From assembly GCA_025200525.1 (NCBI GenBank), contig CM045762.1, positions 91,020,717 through 91,084,716 of the forward strand: a stretch of DNA of 64,000 nt, written 5' to 3'. How positions within the stretch are numbered: position 1 is the stretch's first letter; every line of letters starts with the position of its first letter. The notes beneath the pieces were generated by a model. It was not told the DNA's origin. It worked only from the letters and a program-made list of their open reading frames with translations, and did not search any database. The DNA is from Camellia lanceoleosa (lineage: Eukaryota; Streptophyta; Magnoliopsida; Ericales; Theaceae). Below are positions 34,998 to 45,835 of the stretch, one piece after another. The position numbers were made by a program, and so were the translations under genes.

Positions 34998-35378
34998 CTG
35001 GTGATTAAATAAGGGTTGTGCTTCGGATATGCTAGAGCAGCTGTAGAAACTTCTAAGGTTCTCCATATTTCCAAGTTTCAGTTTATTTAGTTGAGAGAAC
35101 ACAATGACACCATTTTTGGCAGTTTCTTCTTTTTCTGCTTTCTTGGAGACTATTACTTCCATTTTTGGACAACCTGCTATATCAAGTTCTTCCAGATTCT
35201 GTAACTGTTGGAGCATATTGTATGGGACCAAATTCACCAATTTGTCACAAAACCAGACCTTAACAATTGTTAACTGGCAAAAGGACTCTGCTTTTTTGGG
35301 AAGTAATTGGTTGTCCCAAATCTGTGTTATTTTAGGCACCCTTCTAAAGCTCAATTCCTTCAACTCAGGAAAAGCAAT
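34998..35378 (-). CDS. NLR LRR exon 4
   Basis: 381 bp, 127 codons, open throughout, starting IAFPELKELSFRRVPKITQI and ending LFNHQ. The acceptor is TTGCAG at 35379-35384 and the donor GTACG at 34993-34997. It has the same domain plan as exon 5: an ITxIWxN motif, a QLxxxxVxxC unit (QLTIVKVWFC), LQNLEELDIAGCPKMEVIV and a charged EKEETAKN loop. Comparison with the left copy identifies the lesions there. Confidence 0.8.
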
Positions 35379-35771
35379 CTGCAACATATTTGTTTCATTA
35401 ATGACTCTTCCAATGTCAGCATTCTCCACTAACAATCACTACACAATTAATGGAAGAGCTTGTGTGCATGATGAAAAATTATACAAAGTTTTTGGGCAAT
35501 TGTTTCACATCAATCACCAACTATGTATATCGTTTGTCTAAATATCACCACAATAGTGATGGATTAATGACTCAATCACGTTTAAATTGAAAACAACCTG
35601 ACAATGCCCCAAAACTATAATACAATTGTTGGCGACGTGTCTCATATCGTCTCCATAAGCCACTTTAGTCTAGTTAATATACTAGAGAAGTCCCTTTACT
35701 CAGTACTAACTGATTTTTAGTTAGATACTTTTAAAGATTCAAACATGATATCAAAGCTGCATTTTAATGAT

Positions 35772-36242
35772 CTTTAGTAGCCAAGTCTGCCCAAATCTAT
35801 TTCTCTCACATAATCAATCATCAAAGAATTTTTTATTTTTTTATTTTTGGTCCTGCTAGCAAGTAGTCTGGACATTTGTTTATCAATAATTAATGCTACA
35901 ATTTGTATTTAATAAGTTTTTGATTAATTATACTGTAATTAGTGACAATAAAATTTTCAAAATAAGATGAATAGCATATTTATAAATGGTGCTAAAGAAT
36001 TTTTTAATTTTAAATATTACCCTTTTAGTTAAATATTCATCATTACAAAAATAATGATAAACTTCAAATATGACATACTTGGTATTATATAAAAAAAACT
36101 AAGAATTGCTACAATAAAAATAACTAGTTGGGGAACCTTTCTATCTCTCTCTTTTTGGACAATTGGTTGGGTAGGGGAAATACGAGAGGAGAAACTAGAC
36201 TTGCAACAAAAAGACTCGAATATGAGAGTAATGTTCTTGGTA
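35772..36242. other. AT-rich NLR intron DNA, nothing recognised
   Basis: Part of the intron between exons 4 and 3. No coding pattern, repeat termini or RNA gene was seen. Confidence 0.6.
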
Positions 36243-36251
36243 GTTATTGAC

Positions 36252-36597
36252 AAGGTTATAAAAAACGGCCGTTACATTATGTAACGGCTAGTTCGTAACA
36301 GAAAATGGAGCCATCGTTTTGGATACCCACTGGTATACCGCTGTGAATGAAATTCGCCGAATAACCGCCCAATTCCCGTTACGTGACAAGGTGTAGCCCT
36401 TACACAAGCCGCGATAGGCTGATACTCACCGGTTCGGATCGATATTGGAAAGAAAATGCTAAAAAACCTGTAAAAAATGGTTAAGAAATTTCACATCCGC
36501 AACTCCGGATTCCCGATATGTACCAACCTATACAATCGATACCGATACTCCGTGATCGATATCATTACATTACCTAATACCGTGATTTAGAACCATG
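36252..36597. mobile_element. MITE-like inverted-repeat element rich in gttacgtaacgg words
   Basis: Termini AAGGTTATAAAAAACGG and CCGTGATTTAGAACCATG are inverted copies of each other with a few mismatches. The flanks gttattgac (36243-36251) and gatattgaa (36598-36606) agree at 7 of 9 positions, which would suit a Mutator-type 9-bp duplication. A hAT 8-bp duplication is less well matched. The body contains cggccgttac and gttacgtgac words and repeated cgatac/gatcgat words. No transposase is present. Confidence 0.6.
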
Positions 36598-36599
36598 GA

Positions 36600-36880
36600 T
36601 ATTGAAGTGTTGACCACTAACTCATCTAAAAACTTAGCCTGTTATAAACAACGACAATTTTATTATTTATAGTATATTTCCAACATGCTCCCCACGTGTG
36701 AACAGGCTTTTCATCATAGCAAGATAAACACGTGCAAGCATTTTTAATAATTGGGTAAGCCATGAACACAAGATCTATTACCTACTTTAATACCATATTA
36801 AAATGTTGACCACCACTTCATCTAAAAGTTTAATCTATTAAAGAGTGGGACAATTTTATTATTTATATTATAATGTTCTA
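36600..36880. repeat. Two diverged copies of an 85-bp segment
   Basis: About 36606-36690 and 36797-36880 share ttgaccacnanttcatctaaaa and gacaattttattatttat. Their nature is unknown. They are part of the NLR intron. Confidence 0.5.
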
Positions 36881-37097
36881 TCGAATGTGATAAAACAAAA
36901 AACAATAAATAAATGGAAGGAAAGAGCATCAATTTCAAAATTTGAGATTTAGTTATGAGGCTATAGTTAAATCAAACCAAAATGTTTGTTTCATGTACTG
37001 TTTATCTTGATTTTCATCAATGAAGTTTCATTTTTGCTAATAAAAAAAATATTTAGAAAAACTCATCCTGTGGTAAAAAGGGTAACGATATTGGTAC

Positions 37098-37465
37098 CTG
37101 GTGGTTGAAAAATGGCTGTGCATCAGAACTGGAGGTGTAGAAAGTTTTGAGATTCTTCATAGATTCAAGTTTGAGGGTTCGTAGTTGAGTGAACACCATG
37201 ATAGCACCATTTGCTTCTACTTCTTCCTCCTCTTCGTGAGACTATTACTTCCATTTCATAACAATAATTGAGAGAGACTAGTTTTAGATTTTGTAATCAA
37301 GGGAGCATATTGGATGGGAACGCATTCACAAGTTTGTCACAATGCCAAAGCATCACCGCTTTCGATCACAAAGGAACTCGTGATTCGAGACTAATTTCTT
37401 GTCCCATATCTCTGTTATGTTTGGCATTCTTTCAATTTCAAGTACTTCCAATGCAGTAATGCAAC
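37098..37465 (-). pseudogene. NLR LRR exon 3, degraded
   Basis: 368 bp, not a multiple of three. The minus strand still shows NITEIWDK, CSLDYKI-like remnants, then in another frame VEANGAIMVFTQLRTLKLES and DAQPFFNHQ before a GTACC donor (37093-37097). Stops occur in the middle and the acceptor AG has become GG (37466-37467). If this exon is skipped the reading phase of the gene is kept, because the neighbouring exons are phase 0. Confidence 0.75.
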
Positions 37466-37516
37466 CCGCAACGTTTACATACAAAATGTCAAAATGACTT
37501 TATTTTTATTTTTTAT

Positions 37517-37722
37517 CTACCGTCTGCACCGGTTTAAGTGCACCTCAATTAATTCCGAGATTCACGTAAAGTGCCCACTACATGTGAATCAAGCAAATCT
37601 TGGGCAGAATCCAAGGTTATGGCCTCAAAGACTTGATAGCATCTAGTGAGGGTTGAACGATACCTTGAGAGATTACACCTTTAGACCCAAGTTACACCCA
37701 CTAGGCCAACCACTTGGGGTTT
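37517..37722 (-). mobile_element. Au-type tRNA-derived SINE
   Basis: The minus strand starts ccccaagtggttggcctagtg, which contains a pol III A box (TGGCctAGTGG). About 50 bases on it has the B box GTTCAACCC (37649-37660). It ends ...aattgaggtgcacttaaaccggtgcagacgg, close to the conserved 3' end of the plant Au SINE family. About 206 bp. It lies in the NLR intron between exons 3 and 2. Confidence 0.8.
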
Positions 37723-38640
37723 AAAATAAATATTAGATATTAATTGCATCACAATTTCAAGACTTTACCATCTCTTTATACTTTATTTAGTTTACGAGTC
37801 ATAAGTATAATAGGTCCCTATAAGCTCAACTATGGTTTTAGATGTGTCACATGAGATAATAAATTAAGGGAATTTTTTTTTTGTTTTCCAGAGTTTGACC
37901 TTTATAATAAAATAAATTCTGAATTTTTAATTTTATTAATTTAAATCTTATTTTTTTTATTTTCTTTCAATTTAAACCATTTATTTATTTTCATTAAGTA
38001 AAATCGATAGAAAAAAAATAATATTTTACTTATTAAATTCAACGAAAAATGGAATTTTAGACAAACACCTATATTGAGTTTAGAAAAATGATTTGTGGCA
38101 CTAAAATATTCTCTCCTTTTTTGTTGATATTGCTTGACGTAAATAGGCGAATGGTTTAAATTAAAAACAAATAAAAATTTAGGATTTAAATTGATAAAAT
38201 AAAAAATTTAAGATTTATTTTATTATAAAGGTCAAATCCTAAGATGTTTTAAATTATTTTCCTAAATTAAATATAGTATAAACAATGGTAACTACTAACT
38301 ATAATATTATTAAAATGAACATATGTACACAATATAACCGTTCTTGGTTTAACTAGAGCTTACCTCAAGTTGTACTCTCTGGTTTTCGAGGAAGGTTTAG
38401 TGTTACGAGTTTATGGAGAAATATTAAATGTCGATTAATAATAATCCTTTTCATAATAATTTGAAAATGCCACATAAACATGGCGGGTTACATGGTAACA
38501 TATTATTAGATTAGAAGTGGGGGTCTACACAACACACGCACATGTGATCATTTTATTTTAGAAAATAAGATTGTATGATTGAATTCAAAATATAAAAATT
38601 AAAATGAATTGAAAAAATCAAAAGTTGAGAGGTTTTTTTT
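37723..38640. other. AT-rich NLR intron DNA
   Basis: No coding pattern. Around 37870-38060 and 38090-38240 two roughly inverted AT-rich blocks (for example tttgacctttataataaaataaa and its near complement) suggest a decayed MITE, but I could not fix its ends. Confidence 0.4.
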
Positions 38641-38649
38641 TTTTAAACA

Positions 38650-38740
38650 CCAACAGAACCCTTTTCTTTACACCGCTTAAGTAGTAAAGATGTTTTGTAG
38701 ACTAAAGGTTTTGGGTTCGTATCCCATTTATCTCATTACA
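38650..38740 (+). mobile_element. Possible second tRNA-derived SINE fragment
   Basis: The words ccgcttaagtagtaaagatg (A-box-like) and gggttcgtatccc (B-box-like, TGGTTCGAATCC type) are spaced as in pol III SINEs. No clear 3' tail or flanking duplication is seen. Confidence 0.4.
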
Positions 38741-39129
38741 TAATTTTGTATTTTAAATTGGTTCGAAGGACATTTTCAGAAATGAAAATGTCACAATATG
38801 TCAACACCACGGGAAGCCGTCACTTCACTTTATATTAATAGTATAGAAAATAGATAGAAGATACACACAGATGAAAGATAGATTATGACAATAATAACAT
38901 GATAATCACCATTACCTTCAATTTAATTTAATTTATATATATATATTTTTTTGTGCAGAAGGTTCATATCCACTTAGAAATATTGCAGTGTCATATATAC
39001 AATTCATACATATTTTGCCCAAATAATATTGAGTTTGCTTAAATATTGTAGTATGTATATGTTGAAGTCATTTTACCTTTGATCGGATTTGGATAGAATT
39101 CAAATATATTCAAATCAGATTGGATTGGA

Positions 39130-40681
39130 AATTTTTTTTTCTTATCAGCAAACATCAAGAATATACAAAGAAAGGGCAGCGGGTATACAAAGAAAGATAC
39201 ACCTAGTGAAATGGAAAGAGGCAGCAAAGAACAAGAAACAAGGAAGTTTGGGGATCAAGAATATCAGATTAGCATGACAGTCTTTTAATGAAGTAGTGGT
39301 GGAGGTATGGTCAACAAGATGATGCACTTTGGAAGCAGATTATTTGTGAGAAGTATGGCTCAGAGGAAGGTAGGTGGTTTCCCTTTTCAGTTGAATCTGC
39401 CTCTGTTTCTAAAGCATGGAATCATATTTTGGTTGTGGCTTAGAGGAATGATAGCCTATATCAATTCTACATGGATAATGAGGAACTTAGAGTTGGGAAT
39501 GGTAAAAGTGCTGTTTTGGAGAGACAACTGGATGGGCTCCTCAAGTCTAATGTCCCAATTCCCAAGATTGTTTCTGCTAAAGGAAGACAAAGATATATCA
39601 CTGAGCTTGCAAGTTTCTAGGGGACTTAACCATGGAGAATGGAGTTTGTCTTTTAGAAGACCCCTTTTGGAATGGGAGGAAGAGGAGGTTGGTAGATTGC
39701 TCACTTCTCTGGGAGCAGGTCCATGTTTGAGTCTGAATTCGAAGATAGGCTCATTTGGAAGTCTTCACAATTAGGGGCATTCAAGACTAATTATGCCTAT
39801 TGCTGGGGTGAAGTGAATGATGGTCCTTTGTGTAGCTCAACTGAGATGTTGCATAGAATGGGAGTTTTGGAAGGAAATGGGAGCTTAATCAGATCTTTTG
39901 CAAAGAGGAAAGAGAAACAATAGATCATGTTATGATCCACTGCCCATTTGTCTGGAGACTATGGTGCTATAGCCAGATGGTGGGGGCTTCAATAAGCAAT
40001 TCCTAGATCCATTGAAAGGTTGCTACAATGGTGTTTGGGTTGGAAGTTCAAAAAGAAGTAAAGACAAATATGGAGAGTTCTACTATAGCAGTTCTTTAGT
40101 TGTTGTGGAAATATAGGAATGAGTGCATTTTTAATAATGTCCAACCCAGTATTGATGATCTCTGCGACTGGATAAAAGTGAGAGTGGCTATTTGGATGAG
40201 GTCTCCAGACATTGGGGATTATTTACTCAGTGAATGATGTTGTATTCAATCTGCAGCAAGTTAGGAGATGCTTAGGGCCATCCTAATGGGAGCAGCAGAG
40301 GTGTGGAGATTAGAGCTGTAGCTCCTGCAGGTGTGTGCCACTGTTTTTTTTTTTTTGTGCTGCAGGTGTGACATCTGCTGCAGAGGTGCTGGAGTGTTAT
40401 CTGCTTGTCGGATCGATTTTATCGAGCATTCTATTGGAGGCAAAGTTGGATTTGATTGAGCTTTTGAGTGATTGATGGATTTGGGTGGAGCATTCTTTGT
40501 GTTGGCTTTTTAGTTTCGCCTTTTTCCTTGCTCATTGTTTTTGTTTGGTTTCTCACCAAACTGCTTAGTGCTAGCATATGATTGTGTATTCATTTTGATG
40601 CGAACTTAGTTGGTATGGTTTTGTTGTGTATTTGTAAGCTTATGATTCATCAATAAAAGGATTTTTCTTGATCCAAAAAAA
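39130..40681 (+). mobile_element. 5'-truncated LINE (L1-like) 3' end
   Basis: Fragments in three frames match the end of a plant L1 reverse transcriptase and its zinc-binding region: IHLVKWKEAAKNKKQG and GSLGIKNIRL (about 39200-39270), WWRYGQQDDALWKQIICEKYG (about 39295), then AYCWGEVNDG and a CPFVWRLW-like end (about 39945). Frameshifts and stops are frequent. The element ends with a 3' UTR containing aataaaagga and a short A tail at about 40675. It sits in the NLR intron between exons 3 and 2, antisense to the gene. Confidence 0.8.
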
Positions 40682-40855
40682 AATATACAAAAGCATCATA
40701 GTTAAACCAAATGATCCCAACTAGGTTGCCACCGAAAGACAAGCCCCAATCATATGCAAAGCACCATATCGTGGTTGGTGAGAAACCAACCAAAGCAACA
40801 AACAAAGAAAAACAAAAAATACAAAAAGCAAATAAAGACAAAACACCCCAAAAAC
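40682..40855 (-). mobile_element. Second LINE 3' UTR fragment, inverted
   Basis: The reverse complement shares gttggtttctcaccaa, gcatatgattg and aacctagttgg, in the same order, with 40540-40620 of the LINE. It is therefore a diverged copy of the LINE tail placed tail to tail with it. Confidence 0.6.
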
Positions 40856-40901
40856 TCTTTGTAGAGATGGTGGTTAATTAAAAGAGTTGAGACATCCATA
40901 C

Positions 40902-41283
40902 CGTGGTTGAAGAATGGTTGGGCTTGGGATTTTGTAGAGCTCTCAGAAAACTTATAAGGTTCTCACAATCGAAGATGCAAAGTCTTTAGTTGAGGGAATA
41001 TGAAGATTTGATCATCGCTATCTTCTTTTCCTTGTGGGTTCTTTGAGACTATGACTTGCATTGTTCCACAACAGTCTACATTGAGTTCTTTTTAGATTCT
41101 CAGAATCGAAGCATATTGGATGGTACCACATTCACCACTTTCACACAGCACCAAACCTTCATGACAGTCAATTGGCAAAAGGAGCTTGCTTCTATTTCTG
41201 TGTCTTCCAGTAATTGTTTGTTCCAAATCTTTGTAATTTTAGGCACTGGACAATGTCCAATGCCTCCAATGCAGGAAGCCAAC
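40902..41283 (-). pseudogene. NLR LRR exon 2, frameshifted
   Basis: 382 bp with an AG acceptor (41284-41285) and a GTATGG donor (40896-40901). One frame gives VPKITKIWNKQLLEDTEIEA, SFCQLTVMKVWCC and VVPSNMLRF before a stop. Later parts lie in other frames (VIVSKNPQGKED, QAQPFFNH). The opening VAFPxL text is damaged by a small indel. It has the same module design as exons 4 and 5. Confidence 0.75.
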
Positions 41284-41840
41284 CTATAAAGTTGTTTACA
41301 ACACATTTTGTTAGTAACTTCAAAAATAAATGACTTCTCATGTCAACATTCTAGTAGCGGTGTTTGAATCTATAGAAAGAGGTGAGATGGAAATTTGGAA
41401 GAGAAAGATGTGAAAGTTGAGGAGTCAAGATTGTTTGAATGGTAGTTTGACCTCTTAATGAATTTGTTAAAATTTTGAATACATCACCTAATAACAAAGA
41501 AAAAATTAAGTTGCGTTGCTTTATGATTTTTAGTCTCAAATGCCATGCCATATGCCAAAAATAATCAAGAAAATCTATTCTAATACAATATGTAGAGCTT
41601 CAATTCCCCTTCATATTTCCCCCTAATGAGCAAATTACTAAGTTGCCTAACATATGGGCAAAACATAAGGAAAATTATATGTCTTTTCTTTTCGCTGATC
41701 CCCGAAAAAAAAAAAAAAAAAGAAAAAAAAAAAATTCTTCCATGGTATCATACCAAGTACCAAAACAAAAGGGTTGGGAGATAAGAGTCATCATGTTATG
41801 ACATTCCCTAATTAATACATAAAAGGTTGAGAAAGCATAC
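41284..41840 (-). other. NLR intron 1
   Basis: 557 bp, GTATGC at 41835-41840 to AG at 41284-41285. AT-rich, with an A-rich stretch at 41705-41735. No insertion seen. Confidence 0.6.
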
Positions 41841-44556
41841 CTTCTCATTAAAAAGAGACTCTGCATGGATAGAAGAATTTCCCTCTGATGTTCTCGTCTT
41901 CTTCATTTCAGGGTAGAAGCTGATGAGGCTACCCAAATTCCTCAACTCCATATATTTCAATTGACTAAAATTTACCTTATTCGCTAGTTCCCCTTCGCCT
42001 TTTTCTCCTTCAATTCCAACTATTTCTTTCATGACCTCGCAATTTTGTATTTCCAGTCGTTGGAGTTGCAAAAGTGCTCTTGTGAAGGATGGGGAGAAGA
42101 GATATTTGGAATTGCAATCTCGAACTTTTAATACAATCAATTTATTGAAAGGCCTTGGTGGATTTAGTTCATGACTTTCCATGAAGCATTTTGGTTTTCC
42201 AAGCAAATGTACCAAGTCATCACAATTTATAGCTTCAAGAAACTTCAAGTTTAAAAACCTGTCATGTGCCACCTTCTTCAAACCTTGTATTTTTTTCAAA
42301 TATAGCACTTCAACTTTGTCAAACAAGACCATTAGCTCATCTGGTAAGGAAATTCCTTCAAGTTTCAAGATCCTTGTTGAGGAATAATTTTCATTCTTTC
42401 CAAATCTACCACCCACAGATATTTTAAATCTGATCAAGTTCTCAAATCTAAGGTCCTTGGGCAATAGCATCACATTTGGTATATGAATATGCAGAGTGGT
42501 TAATCGAGTCAATGACTTTAGCTCAACCAAGCTCACATTGCTAATTTCCTTGTTGTTGTTGTTGCCTCCCATCGATCAAAGCAATCAAATGTATAATTCT
42601 TCAAGGCAAGATAAGTTGGATATGATACCTTGTGGAATCATTGTGAGTTGGTCACAATTTCCCAAATCTAACAATCGAAGACGAATCAATTGTCCGACCT
42701 CGGGTGGCAACATCATGATATCAGAACCCCGAAGGCTAAGTATTTCAAGGGTATTCTTTAGTTCCTTGAGCATAGCTATGTCTTCCAACTTGCATTTATT
42801 TAGACGTAACATTCAAGGTTAATCAAATTTGCTGTTGATGATGTTAGTGGAGCCATACTTATTCCACTCACATCTAAAAGCGCAAGTCTATCCATCCCAC
42901 TAAAAAACATGTCTGCAACTTTAAGCAAGGAATTGTTATACTCCAACAATAAGGTGTGGAGTTGTGGACATCCTAACTCATTAGGAACATCATGAATGGT
43001 TTTGACACTAATGAGATTCGAGTAAGATTCATATGTACCTTTCTCCACCATTCTTGGACGCCATGTTTTACAAGAAATGCTTCCTGCTCTTTCGCAATTG
43101 AAATGGCAACATCTCGAATGACATCATGCATTTTGACGACATTTTCATCTGTGGCGTCTAACAGCAAACAGCTAGTTTTGAGGGTTTCGACCACTGTAAG
43201 TACTCTGTATCTTGCTTTTTCTAGTGTATCCGGGTTTTGATCCAGCAACCTCCTCGCCATGCAATGTTTGACCAAGTCATCAATTGAAATCTCGTTGTCT
43301 TCAGGAAACAGACAACAGAGCAAGAAGCAGGATTTTGCATCTTTGGATTCTAGACAATCGTAGCTCAACTTTAATGAGGCATACATTTTTGGGTCAATTC
43401 CCTCAACATTTGTTAGCATGCTATTTCTCAATTGATCAAGTGCATCTTCCCAGGCATATTTCTCCTTGTTTTTCAATGCTGCTCCAACTGCAAGTATAAC
43501 AACCGGCAAGCCTTGACACTCTTTACACACCGCCTTTGCTAGTAAATGTAGATGAGGAGAATCAATAGAATTTCCCACCACCTTCCGGAATAGGGCCAAT
43601 GCTTCTACCTCTGATAACACTTGGATTGGAAAGTCTCTATCAACTTTCATATGTTTCCACACACTTCGGATTCGAGATGTTAGCACAACTTTGCAGCCTT
43701 TGTTTCCATCAGTGATAGGAATACCTATTTCCTTAAAGTTCAGTTCTTTCCATATATCATCCAATATTATGAGATTTTTCTTTCCATTGTTCAATCTATT
43801 CCATAGTTGATCGGCTCTTCCCACTTCGGTTTCCATATCAAGTTTTAGATTCAAACGGTCAGCGAGACGCCCTTGAATTTTGAACACGTTTGCATCTTGA
43901 GAGACAGCTACCATCACCACTTCATCAAAAAGCCGGTGTTCTTTCATTTGTTTGCCGACCTCTTCAACCATCGTCGTCTTGCCAACCCCTCCTGTTCCAT
44001 ATATCCCAACAATGTTAACTGTGGAATGTTTTAATGCATCCATGATTCTCTTCAAAACCAATGCTCTTGAATCCAAGCTCACATAATCCGAATTGGACGG
44101 GAATTGAAGTTCCGAAGGAGGTGGCTTTGCGCGTGCAACTCTCTCAAAACTTCCTTCTTCTCTTAGTTTTTTGGCATCATGAATCTTCTCTTGGGCTTGC
44201 TTGCTCAGTCGGTAGCGCCAAATGAAATTAGGGCATGAGAGTTTAAAGCACTTACATCAAGATGTTTTCCTTTGCGCTTTCTCATCCATAAATTCCTCAA
44301 CTGCTTCTGTCATCCCGTCCACCTGGTTTAGCCAGTTTGAAACATCATCGTTAACATCTTCACCACGGGTTAGGGCTTCATCAACTTTTCCTTTGTTTTT
44401 TCCTCTATGTTTTTCAAGGATCTTCATTTCCGTGTCCAAGGCCTTCAGGTTCTTCTTGTAGAAAAGAAGAAAACCGACATGACGCACCACTGATTTAATC
44501 ACTACATTAGTGATTTTCCCTGAAATTGAAGACACAATTGCGTGCGGAGTACACAT
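41841..44556 (-). CDS. NLR exon 1: CC, NB-ARC and first LRRs, with lesions
   Basis: Starts MCTPHAIVSSISGKI at 44556. The coiled-coil domain runs to about residue 150. NB-ARC motifs follow in order: P-loop GTGGVGKTT (about residue 187), kinase-2 LIILDDIW, RNBS-B KVVLTSR, GLPL GLPVVIL, RNBS-D CFLLCCLFPED and MHD as VKMHDVIRD. The LRR follows (IRLRLLDLGNCDQLTMIP; LKYMELRNLGSLISF) and the exon ends LFNEK before GTATGC. Breaks: TGA at 44257-44259 inside the CC domain; a one-base loss near 43050 after GVQEW; a second near 42812; and two shifts at 42590-42560 around an AAC run. The frame 42973-44256 is open, so a product lacking the CC start is possible. Confidence 0.85.
43972..43998 (-). other. P-loop (Walker A) of the NB-ARC domain
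   Basis: GTGGVGKTT, the ATP-binding loop. All key residues (GxGGxGKTT) are present, so the nucleotide-binding site itself is not damaged. Confidence 0.95.
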
Positions 44557-44756
44557 TTTCAATTCACTTTTTTTTTTCTTTCTTTTATTTTTTCTTTTTT
44601 CTTCTGTATGTGTTGTGTTCTTTTTTTCCTTTTTCTTTTTTTGGGCCTTCTTTTCTTTCTTTCTTTCTTTCTTTTTTTCTTTTTCTTTTTTTTTTCTCAC
44701 TTTACTTTTCTTTTCTTTTTTTGTTTTTTGTTTTTTTTTTGAAGGATACAAAATAA
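44557..44756. repeat. Polypurine/polypyrimidine tract just upstream of the NLR ATG
   Basis: About 180 bp are almost purely pyrimidine on the plus strand (ttctttct words) and purine on the NLR sense strand, ending a few bases before the ATG at 44556. It makes a spurious Lys-rich N-terminal extension and Phe-rich shadows. It would lie in the 5' UTR or core promoter and could form triplex (H-)DNA. Confidence 0.8.
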
Positions 44757-44898
44757 AAGAAGTACAAAGCAAATGCCAACAAGAGCAAAGAAATGAAAGA
44801 CTGTAAATATTGTAGAAAAGACTAGTCGAGGCCTCCAGTTACTACTCAACTCTTCATATCTTTCAACTTCAAAAGCCAAAGACGTCAACTATCAGGGA

Positions 44899-45144
44899 TG
44901 TGTTTGAGAAGACAAATGTTCTTTGTATCTGCATTTTAAATACAGAGTGTTACAATGGTTGAGAGAAATATGTATCAATTGCATATATGAATCAAGGTAC
45001 AAGGACTCCTATATATATAGGAGAGTATTACAATCAAGTATGAAAGGTAGATTTACGGGGAATCAATCCCTAATATGTATACCTAATTTATGGCCTAAAT
45101 ATATACCATGTATATTAACCTAATATATACCATACATATTAACA
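44899..45144 (-). mobile_element. Copia 3' LTR, about 246 bp
   Basis: In element sense it starts TGTTAATATGTATGG at 45144, directly after a polypurine tract (GAGGTGGA, 45145-45152). It includes the palindrome tcctatatatatagga around its TATA box (about 45009-45025). The left limit at about 44899 is chosen from the expected terminal tg. It lies just upstream of the NLR gene. Confidence 0.7.
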
Positions 45145-45262
45145 TCCACCTCAAACTTAAGGAGGATAAACATCAACCAATTTGAATTTGGAAATCAAGT
45201 CACTAAAACGGCCAAGAGGATGAGCCTTGATGAAAATATCAACAGTCGATCAATGTATAATG
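45145..45262 (-). mobile_element. Copia pol C-terminus (RNase H end) and PPT
   Basis: The minus strand translates as VDIFIKAHPLGRFSDLISKF and KLVDVYPP followed by TAA. This is the usual end of copia polyproteins (ADIFTK...LVDVH). The polypurine tract follows at once. The rest of pol is missing to the right. Confidence 0.8.
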
Positions 45263-45835
45263 AAAGAAGATGGACAAGGTCGAAGCTTTTACGATTGATT
45301 TTGAGAAAAATCAAAAAATAAAGTTATTTGTAATTAGTGTATTATGAACAATACAAAATAATAATAAAAAAGATATAAGTCTTCAAATAAATTATATAAT
45401 GATAAATTATTCTTTTATACAAAATTTGATTAAAAATTCAATATAATAGTAATACCACGTCATCATTGGTATGTGATATCACCCACTAATAGTAAATAAA
45501 CACATAGAGAGTGAACATCACATGTCAAATGTAACTAATATTCCAATAAATTTTATATCTTTATAGTGAGATTACTTGTACTTGCATGTTACTAATAATG
45601 ACATCACAGTTACATTCAAAAAATTTCATAAAATTTTTGTAGATAATATGTTTTATAGTAGTTTCTTCATTTTCAATCAAAATAATCATTATTATTTTCA
45701 TAATTTTTAAAATGCCATTGACATTTCACTCCAATAATATTTTTGTAATTTTTTTATTTAAAATATTTTCTTGATATTTACAAAATAAAGAAATCTCAAA
45801 ATCCAAGAGAGAGGCACGTGACTTCGTCCTCACTC
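45263..45835. other. AT-rich spacer, nothing recognised
   Basis: No coding pattern, terminal repeats or RNA gene seen. Confidence 0.6.

Larger units (their letters stand above)
33390..35770. repeat. Right copy of the NLR segmental duplication
   Basis: Homologous to 1059-4710, excluding the LTR at 3113-4391. It includes exons 5 and 4 with intact frames and their introns. Homology to the left copy stops at about 35759, exactly where the left copy meets copia DNA. Confidence 0.9.
30017..44556 (-). pseudogene. CC-NB-ARC-LRR disease-resistance gene (RPS2/At4g27190 type), broken
   Basis: NLR proteins of this class are intracellular receptors for pathogen effectors. About seven exons can be traced: 41841-44556 (CC, NB-ARC, first LRRs), 40902-41283, 37098-37465, 34998-35378, 34462-34818, 30253-30321 and 30017-30100. 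The LRR exons begin after AG with VAFP-like text and end with FNHQ or FNEK before a GTA donor, the modular layout known for At4g27190-like genes of woody plants. Lesions: TGA at codon 100 (44257-44259), frameshifts near 43050, 42812 and 42590-42560, breaks in exons 2 and 3, and a lost acceptor before exon 3. Exons 4-7 are clean. I infer a recent pseudogene. Base errors in the assembly could explain some frameshifts. Confidence 0.8.

Noticed and set aside
44257..44772. NLR start extended upstream to give a Lys-rich N-terminus
   Set aside because: The extension is only the translation of the purine tract. The CC domain pattern begins at MCTPHAIVSS, so the ATG at 44556 was chosen.
44510..44806. 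Phe-rich open frames on the plus strand
   Set aside because: Shadows of the polypyrimidine tract opposite the NLR start.
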